Of a stretch of DNA of 64,000 nucleotides, positions 10,251 to 17,790 are shown in pieces. The translations under genes were made by a program, and so were the position numbers. The stretch is from NCBI GenBank assembly GCA_002427105.1, contig DIPM01000010.1:67475-131474 (forward strand), given 5' to 3'. Each line of letters starts with the position of its first letter. The stretch's first letter is position 1. A model generated the notes under the pieces. It was not told the DNA's origin. It worked only from the letters and a program-made list of their open reading frames with translations, and made no database searches. This DNA is from Marinilabiliaceae bacterium UBA5488. GTDB lineage: Bacteria > Bacteroidota > Bacteroidia > Bacteroidales > Marinilabiliaceae.

Positions 10251-11648
10251 ATGAAAAATCTGGTTTATATACCTTTGGTTCTGGTGCTGACTGCTGCAGC
10301 CTGTGATGACAAAGAAGAGGTGCAGCACTCTGCTCCTGTTTTAGTGAGCACCCTTCCCTCTGATGGTGCGGAAGGCGTAGCGTCTAATCAAGTAGTGCAG
10401 CTTCGTTTTGATGAGGTTGTTACACCAGCAATAGCTCATGGTGTTAGCGTGAATGGAGAGGCTGTGGAGATAAAAGTATCCACTCTTTCCCTCACCACTT
10501 TGGAGCTTGAAGTGGCACTTGAAAGTGCTAAGACCTATAAGGTAAAGGTACCTGCAGGTGCTGTAATTAATACTTTTGGGGTTGCTCTGGAAGGCAGTTA
10601 TTCCTTTTCCTTTTCTACAAAAGAGGATATTGTGATAATTCCCGACGAGCATCCGGTCGTGGCAAACCCCAGTCCGGAAGTCGTAAAGGTGTACAACTAC
10701 CTGAAGGAACAGTACGGCAAGAAGTCCCTTTCAGGAACGATGTCTAATGTGTCGTGGAACATTAACGAAGCGGAATGGGTGCATCTGCATACCGGAAAGT
10801 GGCCGGCTATGACAACGGTGGACTATGGTCATTTGAATCACTCTCCCGCGAACTGGATTGATTATAACCACACCCAGCTTTTGGAAGACTGGTGGTTGGC
10901 TAACGGGCTGGTTGGAGCAGGTTGGCACTGGGTGGTGCCTAAAACCGAGTCGGTGGTTAGCGATCCCTTTGCCTACACCTATAAAACTGAGGAAACAGTC
11001 TTTAGACCGGGTAATGCGCTTACAGAGGGCAGTTGGGAGCATGAAGTCTTACAGGCCGATTTGGCGGAGATGGCCGATTACCTCTTGTTGCTTAAAGAGA
11101 AGAACATCCCGGTGCTGTGGCGTCCCTTGCACGAAGCCGCCGGCAACATTTATGAATACAACAATGGTACCGCCTGGTTTTGGTGGGGTGCCGGAGGTGC
11201 CGACAACTACAAGGCTTTATGGATACATATGTTTGAGTATTTTGAGTCGCGTGGTCTCAACAACCTTTTGTGGGTGTGGACTACCCAGACCAAAGACGCT
11301 GCCTTTTACCCGGGCGATGCCTACGTTGATATAGTGGGGCGCGACATCTACAACAATGGTTCAGGCAGCGATATCGCTGCACAGTTTGCCTCCATTCAGG
11401 CCAAGTATCCCAATAAGATGGTGACTTTGAGTGAATTTGGCTCTTCAGCGTCCTTTTCTAAGCAGTGGGAAGCTGGTGCTTCCTGGTCTTACTTCATGCC
11501 ATGGTACGATTACGATCGCACCTTAAATCCCGGTTCCGAGGCCTTTAGCGGGAGCAGTCACGAGCATGCCGATGCTGCATGGTGGCAGGATGCCGCTACC
11601 CATTCGGATGTGCTCTGGCGGAAGGATATGCCCAACTGGAAGGACTAA
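10251..11648 (+). CDS. GH26 beta-mannanase, lipoprotein with N-terminal Ig-like domain
   Basis: A 465-residue endo-beta-1,4-mannanase-type glycoside hydrolase. A short lipoprotein signal ends at Cys18 (LTAAAC). A Big_5-like beta domain follows at about residues 28-125 (PVLVSTLPSDGAEGV to YSFSFSTKE). The GH26 catalytic barrel covers about 140-465. The acid/base glutamate is Glu295 in LWRPLHEAAGN and the nucleophile is Glu395 in TLSEFGS, both intact. Trp-rich loops (AGWHWV, AWFWWGAGG) suit mannan binding. The gene follows the SusCD operon terminator by about 78 bp and may have its own promoter. It points to beta-mannan as the substrate of the locus. The product is likely surface-exposed and cuts polymer before import. 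Confidence 0.9.
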   Translation: MKNLVYIPLVLVLTAAACDDKEEVQHSAPVLVSTLPSDGAEGVASNQVVQLRFDEVVTPAIAHGVSVNGEAVEIKVSTLSLTTLELEVALESAKTYKVKVPAGAVINTFGVALEGSYSFSFSTKEDIVIIPDEHPVVANPSPEVVKVYNYLKEQYGKKSLSGTMSNVSWNINEAEWVHLHTGKWPAMTTVDYGHLNHSPANWIDYNHTQLLEDWWLANGLVGAGWHWVVPKTESVVSDPFAYTYKTEETVFRPGNALTEGSWEHEVLQADLAEMADYLLLLKEKNIPVLWRPLHEAAGNIYEYNNGTAWFWWGAGGADNYKALWIHMFEYFESRGLNNLLWVWTTQTKDAAFYPGDAYVDIVGRDIYNNGSGSDIAAQFASIQAKYPNKMVTLSEFGSSASFSKQWEAGASWSYFMPWYDYDRTLNPGSEAFSGSSHEHADAAWWQDAATHSDVLWRKDMPNWKD

Positions 11649-11811
11649 GTGCTTAATTTTGATTTATAAATCAGCGGTTTCAGGGCTGCCAAGGGCAAAT
11701 ATCTTGTGAAAGTAGCTTGTTAAGCTTCTATCACATACTTACAAAAAAAGCCCCATCCGGAGGTAGTCGTTTTTTTATAGGAGTTTGACAGAGTTTTAGA
11801 GTCCCTGTATG

Positions 11812-11851
11812 GTTTAAAAAAAAAGGTCGCCCGGATTACAGGCGACCTTTC
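11812..11851 (-). terminator. Bidirectional hairpin terminator
   Basis: Arms AAAGGTCGCC (11822-11831) and GGCGACCTTT (11841-11850) pair perfectly around a 9-nt loop. An A run lies before the left arm, which is a U run on the minus strand. It sits between the plus-strand GH26 and the minus-strand T9SS-tail remnant and can end transcription from both sides. Confidence 0.85.
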
Positions 11852-11881
11852 CTTTTACTTTTTAATAACAATTAAATCGTG

Positions 11882-12412
11882 TTACTTAACCAATGCCTTG
11901 ATGGCTTTACTGTCAATTTGAACCATATAAAGCCCGCCAGGCAGAACAATGTTCAGATTTCCACTAACCGCAGCCTGTTCAAAAACCTTAGTGCCGTTAA
12001 GGTTGTAAACGATAATGTTGTTATTTTGCAGTCCTGCTATTTCAATAACACCAGCTTTTGAAATAATATCGACAGAAGGTAAATCGGAACCAAATTCCGG
12101 AATAGAGGTGGAAATTGCCGCCAGACATACGTCGTCAGCATACCAAATGGTGGTAACACCTTCTTGGTCACCTGCACAGTTGAAGCCAAAGGCCAAAAAG
12201 ACAGTTCCTTCATAGTCGGGCACCCCTGAAAGATCAATTTCTATTGTTTCCCAGGCAGTGGAAGCGTCGGGTTTTGCCCTACCCCAGGAGCCTATTTGCG
12301 TTCCTGTAGTGCTATCATGAAAGGCAGGTCCTGTGGGTGTTGCATTGTAGGCGTAAACTATGATGTCCTTCCATGCTACGTCGCCTTGTGCACAATATAC
12401 CCTTACAGATGC
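11882..12412 (-). pseudogene. 5'-truncated secreted protein with carbohydrate-binding-like domain and T9SS sorting tail
   Basis: The minus-strand frame is open from 12496 down to the stop at 11882 but has no proper start; only a GTG at 12223 lies inside the domain. From about 12415 it encodes a beta-sandwich reminiscent of a carbohydrate-binding module (YCAQGDVAWKDIIVYAYN, WETIEIDLSGVPDYEG, IWYADDVCLA). It then ends in a type IX secretion Por-type tail (IIVYNLNGTKVFEQ, LPGGLYMVQIDSKAIKALVK). The intact parent would have been a T9SS-exported enzyme or binding protein. The catalytic part is missing and its place is taken by a plus-strand GH26 end fragment, so the gene was cut by rearrangement. 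Confidence 0.72.
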
Positions 12413-12491
12413 CGATGTGGCATGGTGGTAGGATGGCGCTACCCATAAAGCTGTTCTTTGGCGAGGCGATTTGCCTGACTGGAAATGCTGA
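12408..12491 (+). pseudogene. Remnant of the 3' end of a second GH26 mannanase gene
   Basis: Read on the plus strand, these bases encode a degraded copy of the last ~27 residues of the GH26 at 10251-11648. The intact copy ends DAAWWQDAATHSDVLWRKDM and then PNWKD; here it reads DVAWW-stop-DGATHKAVLWRGDL and then PDWKC-stop. One in-frame TAG interrupts it at 12429-12431 and the stop is at 12489-12491. Nucleotide identity to 11570-11648 looks near 70 percent by eye, so this is an old paralog rather than a fresh copy. It abuts the truncated minus-strand gene head-on. Confidence 0.72.
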
Positions 12492-12496
12492 CAGTA

Positions 12497-13462
12497 TTAT
12501 AGTGGTGGTTCCTGAAAAAGACAGCTGTATCCATGGCAAGTGCTAAGGATATAATCCTTAATTGTGTTTTTTAGCTCGATGGGATATTCTATTTCTGCCA
12601 TACAGCCTGTATTTAAGAGCCATGATGCAAATCCTTTCAGCTCTTTATTGACAAAAAACAATCTTGTCCGGTTTTTGTCCTGATGCTCTTCCCATCTGAA
12701 GCCATAATAGTATTTGGAATTCTGCAGACGGTTTAAATAACTATTACTTACGATAATTGATATGTTAGGACTTTCGCTACTATTAGTGAGTTTGAGATAT
12801 TCTTCCAAACTTGGGTGTGATTTGTGTTTGAAGGAGTCTGAAGTGGTTTTCAGCGACACAATCCGGTCAAGCCGAAAGTCGCGATACTCATTTCGCAAGT
12901 TGCACCATGCAAACAGGTGCCAGTTTGAAAAATAGCTGCATAGACCTATGGGTTCTATCCTTCTGAGGCTTGTTGATGAGGAAGATTTTGCAGTATACTC
13001 AATTTCGATAACAGATTTTTTTGCTAAAGCTTGTTGGATATCCAAAATGTAAAGGGCATTTGGCCTTTGAGATGAATTAGAAAGAACAGTGATGCTTGTA
13101 TCGATTTTTTCCAGGTAGTCTTTTTCTTCAGTATGAAGCAAAGCTTTTATTTTATAAACAGCAGAACTGAAGTTGCCACATGTAATGCTGTCACTCATTC
13201 CCTTGGTTAGTTTTTCTGCTAAAAGAATTGCGGAGGCTTCCTCATGAGTAAACATTACAGGAGGCAAATGGTAATTGTCCAGCAGAAAGTAGCCAACACC
13301 GGCTTCTGCACCTAAGGGGATTCCACTTTCTTCCAGGGAGCGTAAATCGCGGTAAATTGTTCGCAGACTAACATCGAATCTGTGGGCTAGCTCCTCTGCT
13401 TTAACTACTCGTTTACTTTGAAGATGAGTTATAATTGCTTGTAGTCTTTCAATACGATTCAT
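12497..13462 (-). CDS. WYL-domain transcriptional regulator (YafY/DeoR-type wHTH)
   Basis: A 321-residue DNA-binding regulator. The ATG at 13462 was chosen because the winged HTH begins at once (MNRIERLQAIITHLQSKRVV, RFDVSLRTIYRDLRSLEESG). An upstream frame to 13540 adds 26 residues with no match. A WYL-type ligand-binding domain occupies about residues 125-215; its core reads NWHLFAWC, so the Tyr of the WYL triad is His here. A WCX-like C-terminal region follows. It lies downstream of, and on the same strand as, the GyrI-like gene, separated by a strong hairpin at 13553-13590. Its targets are unknown; the neighbouring GyrI-like gene is the obvious candidate. Confidence 0.85.
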   Translation of the reverse strand: MNRIERLQAIITHLQSKRVVKAEELAHRFDVSLRTIYRDLRSLEESGIPLGAEAGVGYFLLDNYHLPPVMFTHEEASAILLAEKLTKGMSDSITCGNFSSAVYKIKALLHTEEKDYLEKIDTSITVLSNSSQRPNALYILDIQQALAKKSVIEIEYTAKSSSSTSLRRIEPIGLCSYFSNWHLFAWCNLRNEYRDFRLDRIVSLKTTSDSFKHKSHPSLEEYLKLTNSSESPNISIIVSNSYLNRLQNSKYYYGFRWEEHQDKNRTRLFFVNKELKGFASWLLNTGCMAEIEYPIELKNTIKDYILSTCHGYSCLFQEPPL

Positions 13463-13552
13463 GATAATCTGATTAAAGCAGCTATGGTAACTATCCCTGA
13501 TACAAAATGATTGGTCATAACGAGCTGTGAATTTAGTCAATATTTTCAGTGA

Positions 13553-13590
13553 AGCAGCTACATAAAAACAGGTATTTTTATGTAGCCGCT
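13553..13590 (-). terminator. Long inverted repeat between GyrI-like and WYL genes (terminator or operator)
   Basis: Arms GCTACATAAAAA (13557-13568) and TTTTTATGTAGC (13575-13586) pair perfectly around a 6-nt loop, and AGC/GCT extend them past one mismatch. It lies 8 bases after the GyrI-like stop and about 90 bp upstream of the WYL start codon. There is no U tract after the stem on the minus strand, so an operator role is as likely as termination. Confidence 0.6.
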
Positions 13591-13597
13591 ACTAGGC

Positions 13598-14050
13598 TTA
13601 CTGAATACCAACCTGAACTTCCGTGATGCAATTGTCTTGATTTTCAAAATCGCAGACATGGTATATTTCCCGACTTATCCCTGTGTAGTTATACTTATTT
13701 GAGTAAAGAAAACCCATCAGCTTCTCATAACATGATGATAATCGACTCCAAGACCCATGATGAGTTGTGGCAATACACTTAAACTCTTTCAATGAGGAGT
13801 ATTGAAAAGGTGAGGGATCTCCTTTCATTTCCTTTATCGGGATGCACATTTCCAAGTCAAAAACGGTGTCTGGTCTGCCATCGCAATTTCTGTATTGCCA
13901 GACAAGTGAAGCGCCAATTTCCAGATTCAGTTCTGATACTTTTTGCATCAAGGATTCTGAGATGCTTCCTGTGTCGGACACCAGCTTCTCAAGTGTTGTT
14001 GAGAGGGACGTCTTTAATACCAGGATCTCTTTTTCATTTTTTGTAGTCAT
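13598..14050 (-). CDS. GyrI-like small-molecule-binding domain protein
   Basis: A 150-residue cytoplasmic protein matching the GyrI/SbmC-like (AraC effector-binding) fold. It contains a central stretch SLVWQYRNCDGRPDTVFDLE, the middle motif KCIATTHHGSWSRLSSCYEK and the end NCITEVQVGIQ. Such stand-alone domains bind hydrophobic or cationic small molecules and are often coded beside YafY/WYL regulators in Bacteroidota, as here. A likely role is sensing or sequestering a compound for the adjacent WYL regulator; this is inference from context. It is flanked on both sides by strong inverted repeats (13553-13590 and 14087-14118). Confidence 0.72.
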   Translation of the reverse strand: MTTKNEKEILVLKTSLSTTLEKLVSDTGSISESLMQKVSELNLEIGASLVWQYRNCDGRPDTVFDLEMCIPIKEMKGDPSPFQYSSLKEFKCIATTHHGSWSRLSSCYEKLMGFLYSNKYNYTGISREIYHVCDFENQDNCITEVQVGIQ

Positions 14051-14086
14051 AATGCTATTTTTTAGTTTATTACTACAAAGAAAAGG

Positions 14087-14118
14087 CAGCCTACTGACAA
14101 CAGTATGTCAGTAGGCTG
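14087..14118 (-). terminator. 13-bp inverted repeat, probable terminator of the minus-strand T9SS remnant
   Basis: CAGCCTACTGACA (14087-14099) pairs with TGTCAGTAGGCTG (14106-14118) around a 6-nt loop. On the minus strand the stem is followed by a T-rich tract. It lies downstream of the pseudogene stop at 14156 and upstream of the GyrI-like start at 14050, so it could also act as an operator. Confidence 0.75.
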
Positions 14119-14155
14119 ATTCAATAATTCTCCTTACGGTAGTGAGTGTGATTTC

Positions 14156-14646
14156 TTATTTTTTTGATACTTTGCAAACGCTACCGCTTTCATTCTTAAA
14201 AATATACAGCCCGTTTGGCAAAGCAGAAATGCTCTTTTGATTTTGTCCTTGGTTTACTTCTATGATTTTTACTATTCTTTATCCATGGCTAAGCCATCGA
14301 AATGGTAATTTGTGTAGGAATAGCTTTCCTCGGTTTTGCTTTTGCTTTGTCCGACTAATGTTCCACCGGTACCATTCACAAGGGTTTCGTAGCTGTCCGG
14401 TAAAGTTTCATAAATGTAAAGGACGTCCGGTGTTGTGTTATCATCCAGCATGAAAGAGAACTGTTGCAAGCCAACCAGGGTTGCGGCACCCACTTCTCCA
14501 GATCCATTACCTTGTATTGATGGAGTAAATCCCTGTCCTAGAATTTCTCGGGTCATGCCGGTAGTCCCTTGTCCAATAGTAAATGTTTGGCTATTTGCTG
14601 TTAGCGAGCAAAGAATAGCAATTGTTAATTACCGGATTCCTTTCAT
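14156..14646 (-). pseudogene. Small secreted T9SS-tail protein, broken by a nonsense codon and a frameshift
   Basis: From the ATG at 14646 the minus strand reads MKGIR, then a TAA, then in frame LTIAILCSLTANSQTFTIGQ, which completes a signal peptide and mature start. The frame runs through VGAATLVGLQQFSFMLDDN to FDGLAMDKE and stops at 14272. In another frame just downstream (stop at 14156) lies a clear T9SS tail: KIIEVNQGQNQKSISALPNG then LYIFKNESGSVCKVSKK. The gene therefore carries both an early stop and a shift or small deletion before the tail. The original product was a secreted protein of roughly 150 residues of unknown function. It is the second decayed T9SS client in this part of the window. 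Confidence 0.7.
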
Positions 14647-14674
14647 TTAGGGATTAGGTGAGCAATTTGTGTCT

Positions 14675-16171
14675 TTAAGGCGCCCTATTGTACACTGATT
14701 CAAGGGTGTAGGCGGGGTCGTCGTTGGTGATGGCATTAACCATTATCGCGGCAATATCGCCCCCGTTATTTATAAACTCTCCGGTGGAATGGTTGATAAT
14801 ACCTGAACATTCGCGACCTGCGCCTGTGGCACCGTTATCCCAATAAAAAGGAGCCATTCCATATTCGCGTGCAGCTTTGCAAATATATTCCAGATAGTAT
14901 TTGCGAAAATCTTCGGCACGTTCTGTATCTCGGTGCACGCAGCCGGTTTCGCCAATATAAACAGGGATACCTTTGTCTATATACTTAGTTTTTAGTTTCC
15001 CAAAAATATCCTTCAAGAAGTCTTCATCGCCGTAATCAGCTTTCTTGTCGGCACTTGCGCTGTGTCCCCATTCCTTGAACTCATCTTCGAGGGTGAATTT
15101 ATGAGGGTCGTAATAGTGTACTGATACCATCAGTCGATTCTCTGCCGGATCGACGGGGAGCACCATGTGATCAATGGTAAGCTTAGAGTTGGTGACGTAG
15201 CCGGGAATGCCTAAATAGCGATTGCTGTTATTAGCTCCTGTTGCTCTTACGGCATCAACAAAAACCTGATTCCACCCGTTGAGGGTGGCATATTGCTTGC
15301 CCCCATCATTAAGGTTGGCGCCATAACCCCACTTGCCGTCATGAACTTCGTTCAAGCTTTCAAAAATCAGGAAGTCGCCTTTATCTTTAAATTTTTCTGC
15401 AATTTGTGTCCACATTGCTGCCAGCTGTGCTTTGACAGCCCGGTTGACCTGCGGATCGAGTGCCGCGTCCTTGATGTTAAGCCAATGTTTGCTGTCGCCA
15501 CCATCGTGATGAATATTGATAATGACATTAAGCCCGGCATTTTCGGCATAACCTACTACTTCAGCTACCCGATTGAGCCAGTTGCTATCGATAGTATAGT
15601 CGGGAGCAGGCTCCACCTTGCCAAGCCAGGTGATGGGTATTCTAACTGAAGCAAAACCGGCCTCTGCCAGTTTGTCGAAGGTTGTTTGGGTCGCTGCCTG
15701 ATTGCCCCAGATAGTCTCGTTGGCCATTTCATTGGCATGTGCATCCAATTGATTTCCGAGGTTCCAGCCCATCCCGAGTTTTTTAGCCAGAGCCATAGCT
15801 TCTTCAGGCTTGTAGATGACACTTTTGCCTTCCTGATTAATATAAATATCTCTGGCGTAATCACGGCCCAAAAGGGTAAGTTTTGCTTGCCGAGGGTCGG
15901 CATTATTGTTAGGTTCAGCGCTTACAGTAAAAATCTGTATATTTTTTTCAGTACTTTCATTAGTGCTAAGAGAGTACCATCCGGCTTGGTCTCCTTCTAT
16001 TTCTAAAGGAGTGTTGGTAGCGATGCTAATCGAGCTTTCTCCTCCTTCCGGGGAGAATTCAAAACTGTTTTGCGATAATGTTACCTCGGGAGTGAAGGTT
16101 TCATTTTTTTTGTTGTTACATGCCATAAGCAGGCATATAGCTAGTATTGCAGGGATGTTGAATTTAAACAT
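14675..16171 (-). CDS. GH5 endoglucanase-type lipoprotein with BACON domain
   Basis: A 498-residue surface lipoprotein. The ATG at 16171 gives the lipoprotein signal MFKFNIPAILAICLLMAC (Cys18); the frame upstream to 16231 adds 20 residues and a poorer signal. A BACON-type Ig-like domain lies at about residues 30-120 (VTLSQNSFEFSPEGGESSIS). The GH5 catalytic barrel follows (GWNLGNQLDA, NIHHDGGD). The acid/base Glu275 lies in FESLNEVHDG and the nucleophile Glu408 in YIGETGC. The pattern is closest to GH5 subfamily 4-like endo-beta-glucanases, but mannan or xyloglucan activity cannot be excluded. It is divergent from the MFS gene at 16304, which may take up its products. Confidence 0.88.
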   Translation of the reverse strand: MFKFNIPAILAICLLMACNNKKNETFTPEVTLSQNSFEFSPEGGESSISIATNTPLEIEGDQAGWYSLSTNESTEKNIQIFTVSAEPNNNADPRQAKLTLLGRDYARDIYINQEGKSVIYKPEEAMALAKKLGMGWNLGNQLDAHANEMANETIWGNQAATQTTFDKLAEAGFASVRIPITWLGKVEPAPDYTIDSNWLNRVAEVVGYAENAGLNVIINIHHDGGDSKHWLNIKDAALDPQVNRAVKAQLAAMWTQIAEKFKDKGDFLIFESLNEVHDGKWGYGANLNDGGKQYATLNGWNQVFVDAVRATGANNSNRYLGIPGYVTNSKLTIDHMVLPVDPAENRLMVSVHYYDPHKFTLEDEFKEWGHSASADKKADYGDEDFLKDIFGKLKTKYIDKGIPVYIGETGCVHRDTERAEDFRKYYLEYICKAAREYGMAPFYWDNGATGAGRECSGIINHSTGEFINNGGDIAAIMVNAITNDDPAYTLESVYNRAP

Positions 16172-16303
16172 AACGTTTTGCATAAGAGATAGTGTATGTA
16201 TTACAAGGATTGCTAAAATACTATTTTTCAATGATTTTTATGCATTTTTAGCTGATAATATTGATGACAATTATTTAGTTTTGGCCAAATATTTTTCATC
16301 CCT

Positions 16304-17446
16304 ATGTTATCGCTGAAAATCTTTTTTAGGGAGCGCAAATTTTTTGCGCCTGCCTTTTTATACGCTTGCTTTGCTCTGGTCTTCAGTACCTGGATTATTT
16401 ATATTCCGCATCTGGCCGCGAAGTTGCAAATAAGTGAAGGGCAAATAGGAACGGCCTTATTCTTTTCCTCGGTAGGTTCTTTTGTTATGATTCCACTTGC
16501 CAATCGCCTTATAGATATTTTGGGGGTAGGACGTCAGGCCTTTGTCGGCTTTATCTTATATGCATTTTCATTATACGGCATTATGCTGGCTCCCAGCTAC
16601 CTATGGCTGATTGCAGCGCTTTTTTGCTATGGAATGATGAGTTCAATTTTTTCAATAGCTGTTAATTCGCTAATCGCAGAGATAGAGAAGCGTGCCGGAA
16701 AGTATATTATGACCGGCAGCCATGGTTTTTGGAGTATTGGCGGCATTATAGGAGCCTCAGTGGGCGGCTATATTGCCGGGAAGTTTGGCATGCCTTTGCT
16801 GCATGTTACAGTCTTACTGCTAATAATACTTCCTATTCATTTTTGGCTACGTAAGGAGTATGTGCATATCAAAGGCGAGGCTCGCGAAGAGGGCGAGAAA
16901 CGGACTACTCCATGGAGGCCTTTGATGGCTGTTGCTGTTATAGGGATGATAATGATGGCATCGGAAGGCGCCATTGCCGACTGGAGTGGTCTTTACCTGA
17001 AAAAGGTGGTTATGATAAAGCCTCAATATCTGGGCATGGGTTATGCTTTTTTCGCTGTAGGAATGACTATTGGGCGTTTTAACGGCGATGGTCTTAGTCT
17101 GCGTTTTGGCTCGTGGAAATTGTTGCTTATCGCTATTGGAGTCAGCTTGGCAGGCCTGTTATTAGTACTTACAACACATTTTATTGCCGCTTTTGCAGGA
17201 TTTGTAGTGATAGGCCTGGGTTTTTCTGTAATTGTGCCTGAGATATATCGCCTAGTATCGAATATGCCGGGCGTTAGAGCCTCAGATGGAATTTCCCTTA
17301 TTGCCGCATCGTCTAATGTAGGTTTTTTGACAGGACCTGTTGTGCTGGGTTTTGTAGCAGAAATCTACTCCCTTTTTGTTAGCTTTATAGTGCTGACTGC
17401 TTTTGTGTCAATAGCTTTTATAATAGCCTTGATAAAAAGGGAGTAG
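16304..17446 (+). CDS. MFS transporter (YbjJ/FucP-like)
   Basis: A 380-residue integral inner-membrane transporter with about 12 hydrophobic helices. The N half contains FYACFALVFSTWIIYIPHLAA-like opening helices, and loop 2/3 reads MIPLANRLIDILGVGRQ, the usual MFS position for a basic motif. The middle cytoplasmic loop is short and charged (EYVHIKGEAREEGEKR). Family resemblance is to YbjJ-type and sugar-linked MFS proteins. Substrate is not evident from the sequence; its place back-to-back with the GH5 gene suggests uptake of sugar. The intergenic space of 132 bp holds a TTTGGCCAAA palindrome at 16280-16289, which might be a regulator site. Confidence 0.8.
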   Translation: MLSLKIFFRERKFFAPAFLYACFALVFSTWIIYIPHLAAKLQISEGQIGTALFFSSVGSFVMIPLANRLIDILGVGRQAFVGFILYAFSLYGIMLAPSYLWLIAALFCYGMMSSIFSIAVNSLIAEIEKRAGKYIMTGSHGFWSIGGIIGASVGGYIAGKFGMPLLHVTVLLLIILPIHFWLRKEYVHIKGEAREEGEKRTTPWRPLMAVAVIGMIMMASEGAIADWSGLYLKKVVMIKPQYLGMGYAFFAVGMTIGRFNGDGLSLRFGSWKLLLIAIGVSLAGLLLVLTTHFIAAFAGFVVIGLGFSVIVPEIYRLVSNMPGVRASDGISLIAASSNVGFLTGPVVLGFVAEIYSLFVSFIVLTAFVSIAFIIALIKRE

Positions 17447-17484
17447 GGTATAAGGCAGGCGGACAGGCTTAATCGATTATGCGC

Positions 17485-17640
17485 CTAATTGTCAACTACT
17501 TCAAGTGTTTCGTAGAAATAACTCAGGTCAGATTTTTCGTCAGTAAACGGCTCTCCTTTTTCTATTACTCTCCAGTTCTGTGGATAGATTTGCGGAAACC
17601 AGATGTCGGTATCTTCAAAGCTATCACAGAAAGCCAAATG
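17485..17640 (-). pseudogene. C-terminal fragment of a second dihydrofolate reductase gene
   Basis: The minus strand encodes CDSFEDTDIWFPQIYPQNW followed by RVIEKGEPFTDEKSDLSYFY and ETLEVVDN. This aligns end to end with the last ~47 residues of the intact FolA at 23539-24036, which reads HSFEGADTWFPKIYPQKW, RVIEKEGPFTDDKSGLRYYY and ETLEKAGS. The remaining two thirds of DHFR, including the active site, are absent. The frame is joined upstream to unrelated sequence containing a 15-bp tandem repeat. Divergence of about a quarter of positions shows an old paralog or foreign copy rather than a recent duplication. Confidence 0.82.
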
Positions 17641-17723
17641 CGGATAATTACTGATGAGGTTTTTAGGGTAAGGAATAAAATAGTTGAGTAAATTTCCACT
17701 CTCGTTTATAGATAAACAAAAGA

Positions 17724-17760
17724 GGCTGCCACTTATTGGACAGCCACTTATTGGACAGCC
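17724..17760. repeat. 15-bp direct repeat forming alternative GGCTG/CAGCC hairpins
   Basis: GCCACTTATTGGACA occurs twice in a row (17728-17742 and 17743-17757), followed by GCC. GGCTG at 17724-17728 can pair with either CAGCC (17741-17745 or 17756-17760). It looks like a hairpin whose one arm was duplicated, and lies directly after the stop side of the secreted protein gene at 17791. Confidence 0.7.
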
Positions 17761-17790
17761 TATGAAGCTGTCAGAAATGTGATAAACCAT

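Noticed and set aside
11743..11776. A run-flanked GC stretch (poly-A, CCCCATCCGGAGG, poly-T) resembling a terminator
   Set aside because: No stable complementary stem could be drawn; TCCGGA pairs only with itself with no loop. It may be a degenerate terminator, but this is not supportable.
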